Shown piece after piece: positions 46,351-57,542 of a stretch of 64,000 nucleotides of DNA. A program made the translations under genes and the position numbers. The notes under the pieces are model-generated. The model worked only from the letters and a program-made list of their open reading frames with translations. It was not told the DNA's origin and did no database searches. Source of the stretch: Macrobrachium rosenbergii (taxonomy: Eukaryota > Arthropoda > Malacostraca > Decapoda > Palaemonidae); contig NC_089744.1 in assembly GCF_040412425.1 (NCBI RefSeq), positions 39,335,599 to 39,399,598 of the forward strand, read 5' to 3'. The stretch's first letter is position 1. Each line of letters starts with the position of its first letter.

Positions 46351-47109
46351 ATTAGAGTACTAATTCCTTATACAGATAGTATATTCGATATTACAGGCTA
46401 ACTTGATTACAAGCGTGTTGCTGTAATATAATTTATTTTTTATAAATTGTTATATGTGTTGACTATCTATATTAGCTTATAAACACACTAAGATATAGGT
46501 TAATTCTGACACCAGTACATAACTGCATTACTGTACAGTGTCAGTCCTTTTGCAAGGGCTATGTGGAATTTAATTTTTGAATGTCATGCCATTCAGGTTA
46601 ACTGCTATAAACTAATTTGTTTATTTAACCCAGGCTTCTGTTTTATATGGCTTAGGTTAATGCTTCTAGCATAATTTACCCTTAGACTAAGAACAGAGGA
46701 TTACTTAAAGGGTTCTCACTTAACCTATTCTAGGCCACTGCCTGGTTTGGGCTTATTTATAATCTAGTGTACTCTTTTATCTGGCCGAGATTACACTTTT
46801 ATCTGATGTTTGGCCACTTTATTTAATTTAAACTACTGTTTAGGTTGATAATAGGATATTCCCTAAAGGGATTCCTATTTAATCTAGTTAGGCTACTGCC
46901 TGGTCTAGGTTTCTATCACCTTTAAGGATACAGGGTACAGAAGACCCCACTAACATACAGCCTTACATACAGGCTACTGAGCCACAAAACTAGGTTATAT
47001 TTAATCTAGCCTAGGTTACTGTTTATATCTAATCCTAGGCTATTTGTTCAAAACTACCACTTAGGCCAATAACAGGATACTTCTTGAAATGTTTTCACAT
47101 AACCTAGTA

Positions 47110-47484
47110 CAGGCAGTCCCCGGTTCACGATGGGGATTCCATTCTTATGCCGTGTCGTAAGCCGAAAATTATTGTAAACCGAAAAATCATCGAAAATTGT
47201 CAAAAATTGTCAAAAATCCTAAGAAAACCTCACTTTTAATGCTCTGGGTGTAATGGAAATGATGTAAACTGCATTTTTATTGAGTTTTACATAAAAAAAA
47301 ACTCAAAATTTTTATTATTCTGCCATTTTGGAGCCATATTTTTTCCGTCGGATCGGCATACGAGGAGTCGTAACCCTGGAACATGCGTCGTAAACCGGGA
47401 AATAATTTCTGATGAATATATGTGAAAAGCGTCATAACCTCGGAACGTCGTAAGCCGGACCCGTCGCAAACCGGGGACTGGCTG
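47110..47484. mobile_element. TA-flanked MITE related to family M1 (diverged, 375 bp)
   Basis: TIRs CAGGCAGTCCCCGGTTCACG and CCGGGGACTGGCTG, TA at 47,108-09 and 47,485-86. The interior is a CGTCGTAAGCCG-type palindrome-rich sequence that differs from the other M1 copies, so it is a subfamily or a related family sharing the ends. Non-coding. Confidence 0.78.
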
Positions 47485-47982
47485 TATAGGGTACTGCCTA
47501 ATCCAGATTATTTAGATCACCCTTAAATGTATAGGCTATATAAAACAGAAACTCACTAATATGTAACATTATAGCCAGGCTACTATTTTGTCTAGATCAG
47601 TAGTATGTAACTTATAGCTAGGCTACCATTTCATATAGCCCAGATTATTTTTTTTATCTAATCCCAGGCTACCTGGCCTAAGGTACTACTTAGGCCATGA
47701 TAGGATCTTTCTTAAAGGATTCTTACTTACTCTAATCTAGGCTCCTACCTAATGCAGGTTATTTAATTCACACTTAAAGGTATGGGTTACATAAAACAAA
47801 TTTACCTTAATATATACCTTTAATGCTAAGTTACCACTTCCTCTAGCCAGGATTAATGTTTCATCTAGTCCTAGGCTACCTGGTCCAAACTAATCCAATA
47901 ATGGGGTGTTTCTTAAATGGTTATCACTTAACCTAATGTAAGGTACTGCCTAACCAAATTATTTAGATCATGCTTAAGTGTA

Positions 47983-50953
47983 CAGTGATCCCTCGCTACT
48001 TCGCGATTCGATTATTGCGAATTCACGACTTCGCGGAGTTTTTAATATATATTAATGGAAAATATAGCGCGGATTTTCTGGAGAAAAATCGCGATATATG
48101 AACACCCAAAATTTCTCATTAAATCCATTAAAATATTAATAATAAATAGTATTTCCTAGTCTAAGAACAACTAAACAAAAAAAAAAAAAAAAACCATCTG
48201 GAAAGTGATGCCTATAAACGGAAAGTGATGCCTATACAGTACAGTACCGCGTGTTCCATTGTTGGGAAAACACAAAGCGTACCATCTCGGTGACTAAGTG
48301 CATTGTAACACGGGCTGTGATTGGTGCATGGGAGGGAGACGACAAATCACAGCTTCCCGATTTCTAATCGGGCCTGTGATTGGTGCTTAGACTGATGCTC
48401 AGAACCTGCAGCATCTCCCCTTCTCTCTCTCTCGCGGCCACTTTGCTTCAAGCTTTCTCGCTGAACGGTTTTCTTTACGCTGTGCTGTGTGATTTATTTG
48501 GGTTTTTGTTGAACTTTGCTCCAATTTTCATCCCCTGCAATGGCTCCCAAGCATGCTGCTTCTTCCAAGGCTGGTACTGAGCCTAAACGCCATCGAAGAA
48601 TGATGACGATCGCTGAAAAGGTGAAACTTCTCGATATGTTGAAGGAAGGGAGAAAGTTCGCGGCTGTAGCCCGCCATCTTGGCGTGAACAAATCCACCCT
48701 TCGCTACATCTACAAGGACGAGGCGAAGATTAGGAAGACAGCTGCCATCACCTTTAACAAGTCAGCGAAGAGAGTGGTTACGGCTCGTAATAAAATTATC
48801 GTCCATATGGAAGCTGCTTTGGCCGTGTGGATAGCAGACTGCCGAAAGAAGAACATAGCCTTGGCTACGAACATTATCCAAACAAAGGCTAGGAGCCTGT
48901 ACGAGACCTTCGCCGCTAAGGAACCAGAGGACGACAGTGGCGAGCATAAAGAAGTAGAAGAAGATGAAGAAGATGTAGATGATCCGCAACCAGAGACGTC
49001 CAGTCATTCACCACATAAGAAACTGCAATTTTCTGCTAGCAAAGGGTGGTTTGCAAAGTTTCAGAAGCGCTACGGCCTAAAAAGCGCTTCCTTGCATGGC
49101 AAGGCTGCTTCGGCTGACACAGTCGCTGCTGAAACAAATGTCAATGAAACCTTCAAGAAGATTATCTCTGAAGGTGAAATCAGCCCGAACAAGTTTTTAA
49201 TATGGACGAGACGGGCTTGTTTTGGAAAAGAATGCCCTCGCGAACTTTCCTGTTCAAAGAGGAAGCAAAAGCCTCTGGCTTTAAAGCATACAAGGATCGT
49301 GTGACCCTCGTGATGTGTGGCAATGCTGCGGGATTTTTATTAAGGCCAGGACTTATTTACAAGTCTAAAAACCCAAGGGCTTTAAAAAACAAAAACAAGA
49401 ATCTGCTGCCTGTACATTGGATGCACAATCCAAAGGCCTGGATAACGAAGATGCTGACCTCCGACTGGTTCCACCAGTGTTTTATCCCGCAAGTGAAGGT
49501 GTATCTAGCAGAAAAGGGCATGCCATTCAAAGTCCTTCTCATTATGGATAATGCTGGTGGCCATGCTACTGATCTGTCGTATTCGGGGGTTCAGGCTGAG
49601 TTCCAACCGCCCAACACGACGTCACTTATTCAGCCAATGGACCAGGGAGTTATTAGGGCGTTCAAGGCCCTACACACGAGGAATGCCCTGGCGAACCTGG
49701 TTGCTTTCGTGGATGCGGCCCAAGAAGACGACGATTTCAACTTGAAGGCATACTGGCGGCAGTACACAATTGCTACATGCCTCCAAAATATCCACAAGGC
49801 ATTGGAAGAAATGAAGCCTGCCACCATTAACGCCAGCTGGAAGAAGTTGTGGCCCAAGGTTGTTTACGACGACAAAGGATTTACACCTGCCGAAATCCAA
49901 CACTCAGCTGTACAGAAAGCTGTGCAGTTGGCTGCGATCCTTGGAGGTGAGGGCTTTGCAGACATGACCACGGGTGACGTCGATGAACTTCTAGACTGCC
50001 ACTCCCAGCCGCTAACTGACGAAGACCTCGAAGAGTTGACGAAGTCGGCGAGCAAAGAAGAAGAAGCAGCAGCACAGCAAGAAACAGAAGTTGTCTCCCA
50101 AACTGGCTTGACTTTGGAGCGGCTCACCGGGCTCTGCAACCTGGCTAAGGAACTGCAAGAGCGGTTGCCGGAATGGGACGATGATATGGTTCGATCGGTT
50201 CAATTCTGCAACATGGTCGATGATGTCATGGCCCCCTACAAGATGCTCTTCGACCGGAAAAAGAAGCAGCGGCAGCAACTGCCAATCACAATGTTTTTGC
50301 AGCCTCGCAAAAAAGAGCCAGTTCCTGCTGCTGCTACTAGGGTTACACCTTCAGAAACCGCGGAAGAAGTGGAAGAGGTGCCCCAGGAAATGGCACCGCC
50401 GTCTGAAGAGACGTAAAATAAAATCATTGACTGTGCAGTAAAAGTCATCATCACCTTCATCGCCATCATTTTTACTGCGCAGCAAATTCATCGCCATCTT
50501 CATTCAAGTTTTACTTCAACTTCTTTTGTGGTGAGTACAGTAACAATCTTTATTTTTTTTTTTAACCTTAAGTGTTACTGTACTGTATTACATGTAATGC
50601 AGTACAGTAACATGATACTGTATTGTATTACTGTATATATTATTACTGTATGTATACTGTATTCTTTAAAATTTAAAGCTTGCCAATCACGTCATATACT
50701 ATAGCTACTTTACCACAGTAAATTAGCCCCTGTTATATGGTACTCTAAACTTACCTACTGAAGTCATATTGCTTAACAGTTGTCCCTGTTATTAATAGAG
50801 TAAAGGGTGGGTTGTTAAGAGTACAGGGAAGGTTTTAAAAAGTCCAAATACTGTACACGTTAAATAAATAAATATGCTGTTCGTACTCCGCGGAATTTCA
50901 ATTATCGCGGCCGGTCTTGGAACCTGTCTCCCGCGATAAATGAGGGGTCACTG
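47983..50953 (+). mobile_element. Tigger/pogo DNA transposon, nearly intact
   Basis: A 2,971-bp element. TIRs start CAGTGATCCCTCGCTACTTC and end GATAAATGAGGGGTCACTG, flanked by TA duplications at 47,981-82 and 50,954-55. The joined flanks (AAGTG-TA-TAGGC) match the uninterrupted E1 leader near 19,285. It encodes a CENP-B-like DDE transposase with one frameshift. It inserted into the E4 leader and is clearly younger than E4. Confidence 0.93.
48540..50416 (+). pseudogene. Tigger transposase (CENP-B N / HTH / DDE_1), one frameshift
   Basis: ATG at 48,540 in GCAATGG context. Residues ~14-60 form a psq/CENP-B N-terminal helix-turn-helix (E-K-V-K-L-L-D-M-L, R-H-L-G-V-N-K-S-T-L-R-Y-I-Y). The next ~90 residues form the second CENP-B DNA-binding domain (S-K-G-W-F-A-K-F-Q-K-R-Y-G-L). 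An acidic stretch E-E-D-E-E-D lies between them. At about 49,190-49,198 the frame is lost by one base; the second frame (from 49,202) carries the DDE_1 catalytic domain, with M-D-E-T-G-L-F-W (first Asp), L-I-M-D-N-A-G-G-H (second) and L-I-Q-P-M-D-Q-G-V (third). The C-terminus, up to the TAA at 50,414-50,416, is acidic and Gln-rich. It would cut and paste at TA. One indel may be a real mutation or a sequencing error. Confidence 0.9.
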
Positions 50954-51429
50954 TATAGGCTATATAAAAAAAGAAAATTTTGTATTAATACGTAGCCTTA
51001 TAGATAGGGTACCATTTTATCTTGCTTGGATTATTGCTGTTATCTAACCCTAGGGTCCTTGGTAATTTAGGTTAATACCTAATCCAGGTTATTTAGTTCA
51101 CACTTAAGGACATGTAATCCTAGGTTACAGGCTGCAGACAACATCCACTATTTATCCAGTCTAAATTATTCTCAATATGATCAGGCTACAACCCAGATTA
51201 TTGCAAACATCGTAGAATCTGAAAGGATTTTCTATATTAATGTTAAATTGCAGGATACTTCTTTTAGTTAAAACATCTAATTGAAATGGCAAATTTTAAA
51301 AACAATTTGCACTTTTAACAACTAACAATTTGCAATTACAACTTAACACTAGCCAAGTGTTAGCAAGAAAAGCTGGGTTTTCAGCTTTCATACAAATTTA
51401 CTACCAATTACAAAGTTTAAAATTTTAAC

Positions 51430-51787
51430 TGGGACTTGCTTTCTTTTGGCTTTTCTCCTGTAGATGTTTCCAAAATTGTTGAAATTTGGAGCATTGACAA
51501 TAATTGAATCTGTTCCAAATGGACCATTGGAAAGTAATGACTTCACTGGTCTCTTGCCAGTCTGTTTATTGACAATATGGCAGACTGCGCAAGCACTATA
51601 ATAACTTTCTCTTCTAGCAGGTTTGACAAAGGAATAACCTGGGTACAGCTTCACTGTAAGATAAGGGAAAGAGCCCTCTTATCTTTAAGTCCATTACATA
51701 CTCCATCACGTGTTAAAGTGTTTATCATTATGACAAAATACCTGGCCAAGAGACCAACTAAAAGAGAATTCTTTGATATTAGTTTTC
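51430..51787 (-). repeat. 5-prime ITR of E4, truncated at its outer end
   Basis: Inverted counterpart of 41,125-41,470. Homology to E1 (19,740-20,080) stops after TTTGATATTAGTTT at 51,787, whereas E1 continues for about 80 bp more. Confidence 0.75.
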
Positions 51788-53187
51788 TCCCTCTACACTG
51801 TGCATGTACTACACAATTAAAAAATATCTTAATCATGACCAATGGACTTCACATCATCATCACCACTGACTCCAACACTGTGGAAACAATAGTTGTCTGT
51901 GAAATTCTGCCAATCACGTTACTGTGCTTTATATTTAAAAAATCTCTACTCAACGCCATGCGTTAAAACAATGTTTGTATTCATTTTATAATTTTAGTGC
52001 CTTCCTATTATTTTTTCAAGATTATAGTCACACTATAATTACTTCAGCAGATACAAAATTCATATTCTACTTGAGTACCCTGCACAATGAAATCAACTTT
52101 GACAAATGTTTAGATTGAAATACAAACTAAATGGACAATGGTTCTTTGTATTTAGTTCCTACAGACAAAGTTTGTTTCTGGGGTTCCTTTTATTTGTACA
52201 GTATTCTATGTATCCTAATAAATTCCCTTTACAAGCAATTCAGTTGATGCAACTAATCTTTTCAACAGAATGTTCTTTAAAAGAGGGGCTATTTCCTGCA
52301 TATTATCATTACTATCACTATTATAGTGTTTTGGATGGCATCACTGCACCACAGATGTGATTTGGTAGCAATTGTTAGGGCACCTTGCAGGCTGTTAACA
52401 CTGGGTTAGGCAAAGAAGAAGTAAGTTATAGTGAAAAAGGACAGCAAGAAAGAAACAAAATCTGTTATATTTACGACAAACAAGATTGTTGGGTCAAAGT
52501 TAAAAAGGCATTTGGAAAGAGTAATCACAACCTGGATAAAATGGAAAGAGATTTGTAAATTCATTGAATAATGGTAAAAAGGTATTTTATTTAGTACCAC
52601 ACAAAAATATAAGATGTACAAGACCTGTGGTTCTATACCCAGCATTAAAAATGCACTTTCAAGGAAAATGGATGAGAGTTCTAAAAGTTAACTAAAGAAT
52701 ACTAGGATTCAGTATTGGAGTAAGCTAGGAAAACTATGGAAAACAAGGATTTAACAGAGGCGTATGATGTTAAGAAACTGGAAAATACTGGAGACAGAGA
52801 TGGTTTGGCTGATGAAGATGTAAACAAGGACATCATCATCATTTGATTTACCATTTGGAGATAGGGATAAGTACAACTTGTTAGAGAGGTGGTAGATATG
52901 AAAGTAGCAGGATGCTGACAATGGTCAAGGAGCATAGATGAGGACTTAGACCAAATGAGAAACCAAGAAGAAAAAAAGTAAGATAAGCAAGTGCTCCCAT
53001 TATAAAGTAGTTAACAAGACCACCAAGTCACTTAGCTAGACCCTCCAAATGGAGAGCTTGCCAAAGGTCTAACCTACTAAAAGAAAAAATCCTTCATTAA
53101 AATGTGAGTGAAGATATTCCACTGTGATTGCAAGATTTTGAAAGTTTCATACTTCATATAAATAAAGTTTTACCTGAATTATATGTA
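51788..53187 (-). other. USP24 intron sequence, mostly unassigned
   Basis: AT-rich. The stretch 52,680-52,990 has a faint resemblance on the plus strand to LINE tails, but it is too degraded to assign. Nothing else recognised. Confidence 0.4.
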
Positions 53188-54385
53188 CAGTAATACCCCA
53201 AACTTGCGCAAATTCACAAATACACAAACTTTTCATTGGAACCTAACTAATTGTCATTTCACAGACACGCGAACATTTGCAAATCCTGAGAAACCCTGCA
53301 AAAGTGTTTGTTTAATTTTTTATGTAATTTTATAAGTTTTCAAGCTTTTATGTGTAAATTAAATAACGTTAATAAAAATAATAATTCTCTCTCTCTCTTA
53401 CTGAGACGAGAGAATTTTTATGGTATGTGTATACATATGTTTATTAATTTTGTATGATAAATTAATTATCTAATAATAAATACTTATTTTCAAATAATAA
53501 TAAGATTAAATAATAATATCAATAATAATAATAATAATAATAACTGTAATTACAAAATTTATACTACATATGTGATAGTATTTTAAACAAACAAATATTC
53601 CCTGAGCTTTTGTGAACTCGCTCGAGGGCAAAGCTGTCAAGTACATCTAATTAATGTGACAGGAAAGGGGAGTGTTGCTGAAGGCAGGTTAAAGGATTCC
53701 TAAGTAATCTCTCTCTCTCTATCTTCATAATAATTTATAAATAATTTCACTCTATTAACGTAAGGACAACAATTACCTCTCTCTCTCTCTCATTTCTAGT
53801 TAGCGCTCACACATATTGTACAATTATTACTAATTCTCTGAATGTCTTTACCTGTACAATAGAAAATTTTACACTGATCCAATTTTACCTGTACAGTCTA
53901 CAAACTGTAAATGCGCTATGGCAAATATTACATTCTAAAACATAGCGACAACTAAGGTTGTATGTCCAAATAAAAAACACGGTTTGTTCATGAAAAAAAT
54001 TTCAGAACAAAGAGAAAGAGATGTACTAGAATAAAGTAGTTCTTAAAAATGAGGTTGAGAAGACTTCTAAAAATACACTGGTCAGAAGGGAGAGAAAGAG
54101 AAATAGTACAAGTAATCTTCACACTCCTATATTTTACGTCAGCCATTTATTTCTTTATTTAAGGGCAATGTATTAAGCTAAATTTTAAATGAAATTACAG
54201 TAACTTTAATTTCATTTAAAAGTTACCTTAATACTTTGGGGGCATGATTAGGGTCATATTTAGTGTTTAAACTCTAAAATTAAGCATTTATTAGCATTTT
54301 TAGAGAACGTACCAAACTTACAGGAAAATTCTTTTTGCGAGAGGAAGTCTGGAACCTAACCTCGCGTAAGTTCAGGGTATGACTG
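53188..54385. mobile_element. Non-autonomous pogo/Tigger-like element
   Basis: A 1.2-kb segment with TIRs CAGTAATACCCCAAACTTGC and GTAAGTTCAGGGTATGACTG (imperfect complements), flanked by TA at 53,186-87 and 54,386-87. The ends resemble Tigger-type ends (CAGT-ATACC). The interior is AT-rich with CT/GA runs and ATA repeats, and no transposase frame was seen. Confidence 0.72.
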
Positions 54386-54923
54386 TAACTCTAAATGAAT
54401 TAACCACTGTTGTGAAAATAGTTTAATGACACTGTTGAGTCACATCTACAGATTTCCTTAGGCCATTCTCAGAAGATTTAAAAAAAGATTAAAGCAAAAA
54501 GTCCTTATAAATAATCTTTAGTACTGTTTACCATGAACCATGCATGGCCAACTGTAAGCAGTACCCCAATGAGACTGATATTAGGAAAAATAAGAAATTT
54601 TTTGCAAGTTTTCTTGATCATGAGTCAAGGAAGGAAATACAATACAACAAAATAATAAAACCTATACACTGTAAAACTTAAACAGTACAGTATGACTCAT
54701 AAAAAGTATAACAGACAAGCTTAGAGATGATGAGTATTAGAGTGCCAATGGTTCACACAACTTAAAGCTGGCTAATAATTTCATGCTTATTTATATGGAA
54801 TTCAAAAGATTAATTTTTTACCTTTCAACTTCTTGATATGACTAGGTAATAATTTAATCAATTTCTTGAAGATAGAAAAAAGTGAAGATGCAAATTTTGT
54901 TTAAATGTCTTTGCAACACTTAC

Positions 54924-55066
54924 AAGAATCATATGAAACCTTTGCTTTGTAAGTCCCACCAAAGCACTCTTGCTCTAGGAGAGAGTCAGTCATTTCAACA
55001 GGTTCCACAGTGGTGTCATTGAACTTGAACCAGCGACCTTTGTTGGGATTGGTTAATGGGTCTCCT
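54924..55066 (-). CDS. USP24: USP24 exon 4 of this window
   Basis: 143-nt exon read from 55,066 to 54,924. It starts with one base that completes an Arg codon and ends one base into a codon. The donor is GATTCTT followed by GTAAGT. It encodes G-R-W-F-K-F-N-D-T-T-V (USP motif W-x-x-F-N/D-D that carries the third catalytic residue) and E-Q-E-C-F-G-G-T-Y-K (Y-E-C-F-G-G-E-Y in human USP24). A 33-bp tandem duplication creates a second acceptor exactly 33 nt upstream (exon start 55,099), which would add 11 residues in frame. The shorter form is annotated because it gives spacing closer to human USP24. Confidence 0.93.
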
Positions 55067-55113
55067 CTGAAGATAAACAGATTGGTTAATGGGTCTCCTC
55101 TGAAGGTAAATAC
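55048..55113 (-). repeat. 33-bp tandem duplication carrying two splice acceptors
   Basis: Units 55,048-55,080 and 55,081-55,113, both with ATTGGTTAATGGGTCTCCTC and TGAAG. Each contains the CTTCAG acceptor and the first 19 nt of exon 4. The distal acceptor follows a better pyrimidine tract (TTTCTTTGTATTTACCTTCAG-type) than the proximal one. The duplication length keeps the reading frame and adds no stop. Confidence 0.9.
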
Positions 55114-55285
55114 AAAGAAAATGTAACAAAGCTATCCGTAATATAACTGAGCTATTCGTGCTTACACTGTATATTATACATATATCACTTTAACATTTAA
55201 TATGCTTGAAAAATCTTTTCTTTCTGGATGGAATACAGAATAAGTTTGATTAATATTTAAAAGTATATGTAATGGGAGTCCACAC

Positions 55286-55396
55286 CTTCTATCTTTTATG
55301 TAGGAATAATAATGACCAGCACTTGCTTGCCCACTATGTACAATGACACCAACTAATTCATAGATGATTCCTCTGTGACGTACCCGGCTATTTATT
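55286..55396 (-). CDS. USP24: USP24 exon 3 of this window (catalytic histidine box)
   Basis: 111-nt exon read from 55,396 to 55,286. It starts with the third base of an Arg codon and ends with two bases. The acceptor is CTTTTTCAG and the donor is AGAAG followed by GTGTGG, a weak non-consensus donor. The peptide contains [13 protein letters not shown] and [10 protein letters not shown], the USP histidine box in which H of G-H-Y is the general base. Near-identity with human USP24 in this block, and the K-D-R-R continuation, separate it from USP9X/fat facets (which has Y-S-Y-I-I-Q). Confidence 0.95.
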
Positions 55397-55727
55397 CTGA
55401 AAAAGTTTCGGAGAAAAAGAAAACTAGATTTAATTCATATCAAATGTAACTCTACATGAAATGTTTAAAAAAATTGCTTGTATTCAAAAGAACTGGATTT
55501 TATGTACAATATACATATATGCATGAACAAAACTTCTAACAACATTATGATAATGCCATGCAACAATACAATGCAAGACTGCCGTTTTAGAAGGCACTAT
55601 CTGGCATACAAAAAAGATATACTGTAACTAAAATTAAACATTACAACAAATAAAAATAATGTAACTAATACAGAAAGAGCTTTCCGTACATATTGTGAGA
55701 AACCTGTGAACATAAGGGAATATATAC

Positions 55728-55945
55728 CTTGGTGTGTGAGGAGAACCAGAATTAGAAGATTTGCTGGATTTTGATGGTGTATGAGAGGAAATAGGGGACT
55801 GTGAACTTAATAACTTTGAAGAGTTAACAATGTCATTATGATCAAGCGGAGGCGTTACGGTCCTGTCATTACCTCCACCTGGATCATCTTCTTGTTCAGC
55901 TATACCATCTGCTGTATACATACCCATATCAAGGGCCCATGGAAA
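55728..55945 (-). CDS. USP24: USP24 exon 2 of this window
   Basis: 218-nt exon read from 55,945 to 55,728. It starts in phase 0 after TTGTACAG and ends two bases into a codon before GTATATA. The N-terminal F-P-W-A-L-D-M-G-M-Y-T matches F-P-W-x-L-N-M-E-P-Y-T of human USP24. The rest is a low-complexity Ser/Asp linker inside the USP domain (E-Q-E-D-D-P-G-G-G, S-K-S-S-K-S-S-N-S-G-S-P) that carries several S-P/T-P sites. A linker of this kind at this place is also present in vertebrate USP24, with different sequence. Confidence 0.92.
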
Positions 55946-56541
55946 CTGTACAAGAGATAAGGTATTCAATTCAGAAAAGAAAAAAGAAATAGATGACTTC
56001 CTCATTATTAAATGGGGTGTAAAGATTATATCTTAATCTGTAGTATGTAACAATAACTTCTACAAATGAAGCAATATTAAAAACAAAATGAAGATAAATT
56101 CAACTAAAATATTAAATGTGCATACTGTGCATACCCCCAGAGATACACATCAAACTATTATCCTTATCTGTTGTGAACTACAAAATCATATCTTATCTGT
56201 TGTGAACTACAAAATCATATAAAGTCGCCACCCTACTTACAAACACTCAGATAAGAACAACAGACAGGGTCACAAGTTAAAATTTTTGTATATACAGTAC
56301 TCTTGTACCATGTGATTTTCTAAAACCTAATTTTTATTGGTCTCGGTCAGGTTGTTACATGACAGATATCCATTTGCAAGTCAAATAATACAGTACCACT
56401 CTATTAAGAACAATGATAATTTTAATAAAACTTGCTTTACTTACTATATGCAATTATATTTCATGTATTAATGTTGTATTATCATATTATAATTTATGAA
56501 CATAGCGATCATGCACCATTTACATTCAGATAATGTTTATA
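55946..56541 (-). other. USP24 intron sequence between exons 1 and 2
   Basis: AT-rich. A 29-bp tandem duplication (TTATCTGTTGTGAACTAC...) lies at about 56,160-56,220. Nothing else recognised. Confidence 0.5.
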
Positions 56542-56702
56542 CAAGCAGTCCCCGGTTAATGGCGATCCGGTTTTACGGCGCTTGTCTATTGACAAAAATC
56601 ACTGATTTCCGCTTATCGGCGCCGATAATTGGGTGTTGGTGCCGATTTTCAGTTATCATCACCCTCAAAACAGAATCCACGCCGATAACCAGGGACTGCC
56701 TG
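56542..56702. mobile_element. TA-flanked MITE (family M1), short copy
   Basis: TIRs CAAGCAGTCCCCGGTTAA and GATAACCAGGGACTGCCTG, TA at 56,540-41 and 56,703-04. At 161 bp it is a deletion derivative of the M1 family. Confidence 0.82.
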
Positions 56703-56704
56703 TA

Positions 56705-57335
56705 TTCTTAAAATCATCAGCTGATTGCATTTTACTGATATCACTACCATTTGTTGCTAAAATGAAATGTACTTCGGAAATACATTTTTTTTGTATATTA
56801 TTAAAGCTGGGTTTAAAAATGGAAATTACTTTATTCATAAATACAGTAAATTAAAGGAAGTAATGGTGTAATCTCATCAGTTTATTATCTTACATTTGCC
56901 TATTCCAAAACATTTTGTGGCCTGCACATTATTCTTTTCTTCAGCCAAAGCTATAACCTTAAATATAGTGGCATAGTTTAACACTTTCTTCTCTTTTGTG
57001 TGAGGGATGAATACAACTTTTATTTTATTTCTATTTACATAAATTACCATTGAAAATTACTATGTCTTAACAACTCAACAACTGTAATGCAACGCTTAAT
57101 AAATGTAAATTAGTTATAGTAACTAACATAGGTAAACAGCTGTTTCTCAATTCGGTTGTTTATGTCACTACTTGGTGTTGCTTATGCCAGTGTCTTGAAC
57201 ACAACAGTAAGTGGTTGTTAATTTTAAGAGATAGTAATGAATTCTTAGACAAGCCACAACTTTTTTAAGCCTGTCTGAATGTATGAAGATTTGCATTTAA
57301 CCTACTGAACGTTTGCTTATAAGTCTATTTATTAG
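56705..57335. other. Unassigned intron sequence
   Basis: AT-rich DNA without supported features. Confidence 0.45.
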
Positions 57336-57542
57336 TTAACCCATTCATACCCAAATGACATAGTGGTACGTAAAATTACCCTACTCCCCTTCCTACCCGA
57401 CTGATGTACTGCTATGTAAAATTTACTGAAATTTTTCATACGTGTGTTGAGGAAATTTTTTTTTTATTCGGACAGTCAGTGGTTTCCATAGGCTAAAGCA
57501 GACCTTGGACCGTGTAACTCAGGCATCAATACGCCAGCCAAG

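Larger units (their letters stand above)
46351..51240 (-). repeat. Non-coding 5-prime leader of E4 (degenerate TAGGCTAC repeats)
   Basis: Same kind of sequence as 15.34-19.8 kb, with repeated phrases such as AATCTAGGCTCC and TTATTTAGATCA. It is interrupted by a MITE (47,110-47,484) and the Tigger element (47,983-50,953). No coding potential outside Tigger. Confidence 0.6.
41125..51787 (-). mobile_element. DIRS-like element E4 (paralogue of E1) in the exon 4-5 intron
   Basis: Colinear with E1 over its whole length. 3-prime ITR 41,125-41,470; internal complementary region 41,560-41,650; recombinase 41.8-42.8 kb; methyltransferase-like/RNase H 42.8-43.7 kb; RT thumb to 43.93 kb; gag 44.6-46.35 kb; non-coding leader 46.35-51.2 kb; 5-prime ITR 51.43-51.79 kb. 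The 5-prime ITR stops about 70-90 bp short of the outer end seen in E1. Insertions: a gypsy LTR/gag fragment, a MITE and a Tigger transposon. Most of RT is missing. It lacks the nested E1n and the SINE of E1. Confidence 0.85.

Noticed and set aside
52680..52990. LINE tail on the plus strand
   Set aside because: Only a vague charged pattern remains, with several stops; not enough to call.
54924..55396. USP9X/fat facets instead of USP24
   Set aside because: The residues after the histidine box (Y-S-Y-I-K-D-R-R) and around E-C-F-G-G fit USP24 better, as do exons 6 and 7.
55728..55945. Continuation of the exon 2 open frame to 55,634 as coding
   Set aside because: The frame past the GTATAT donor adds a hydrophobic stretch foreign to USP24, whereas splicing at 55,728 gives matching phase with exon 3.
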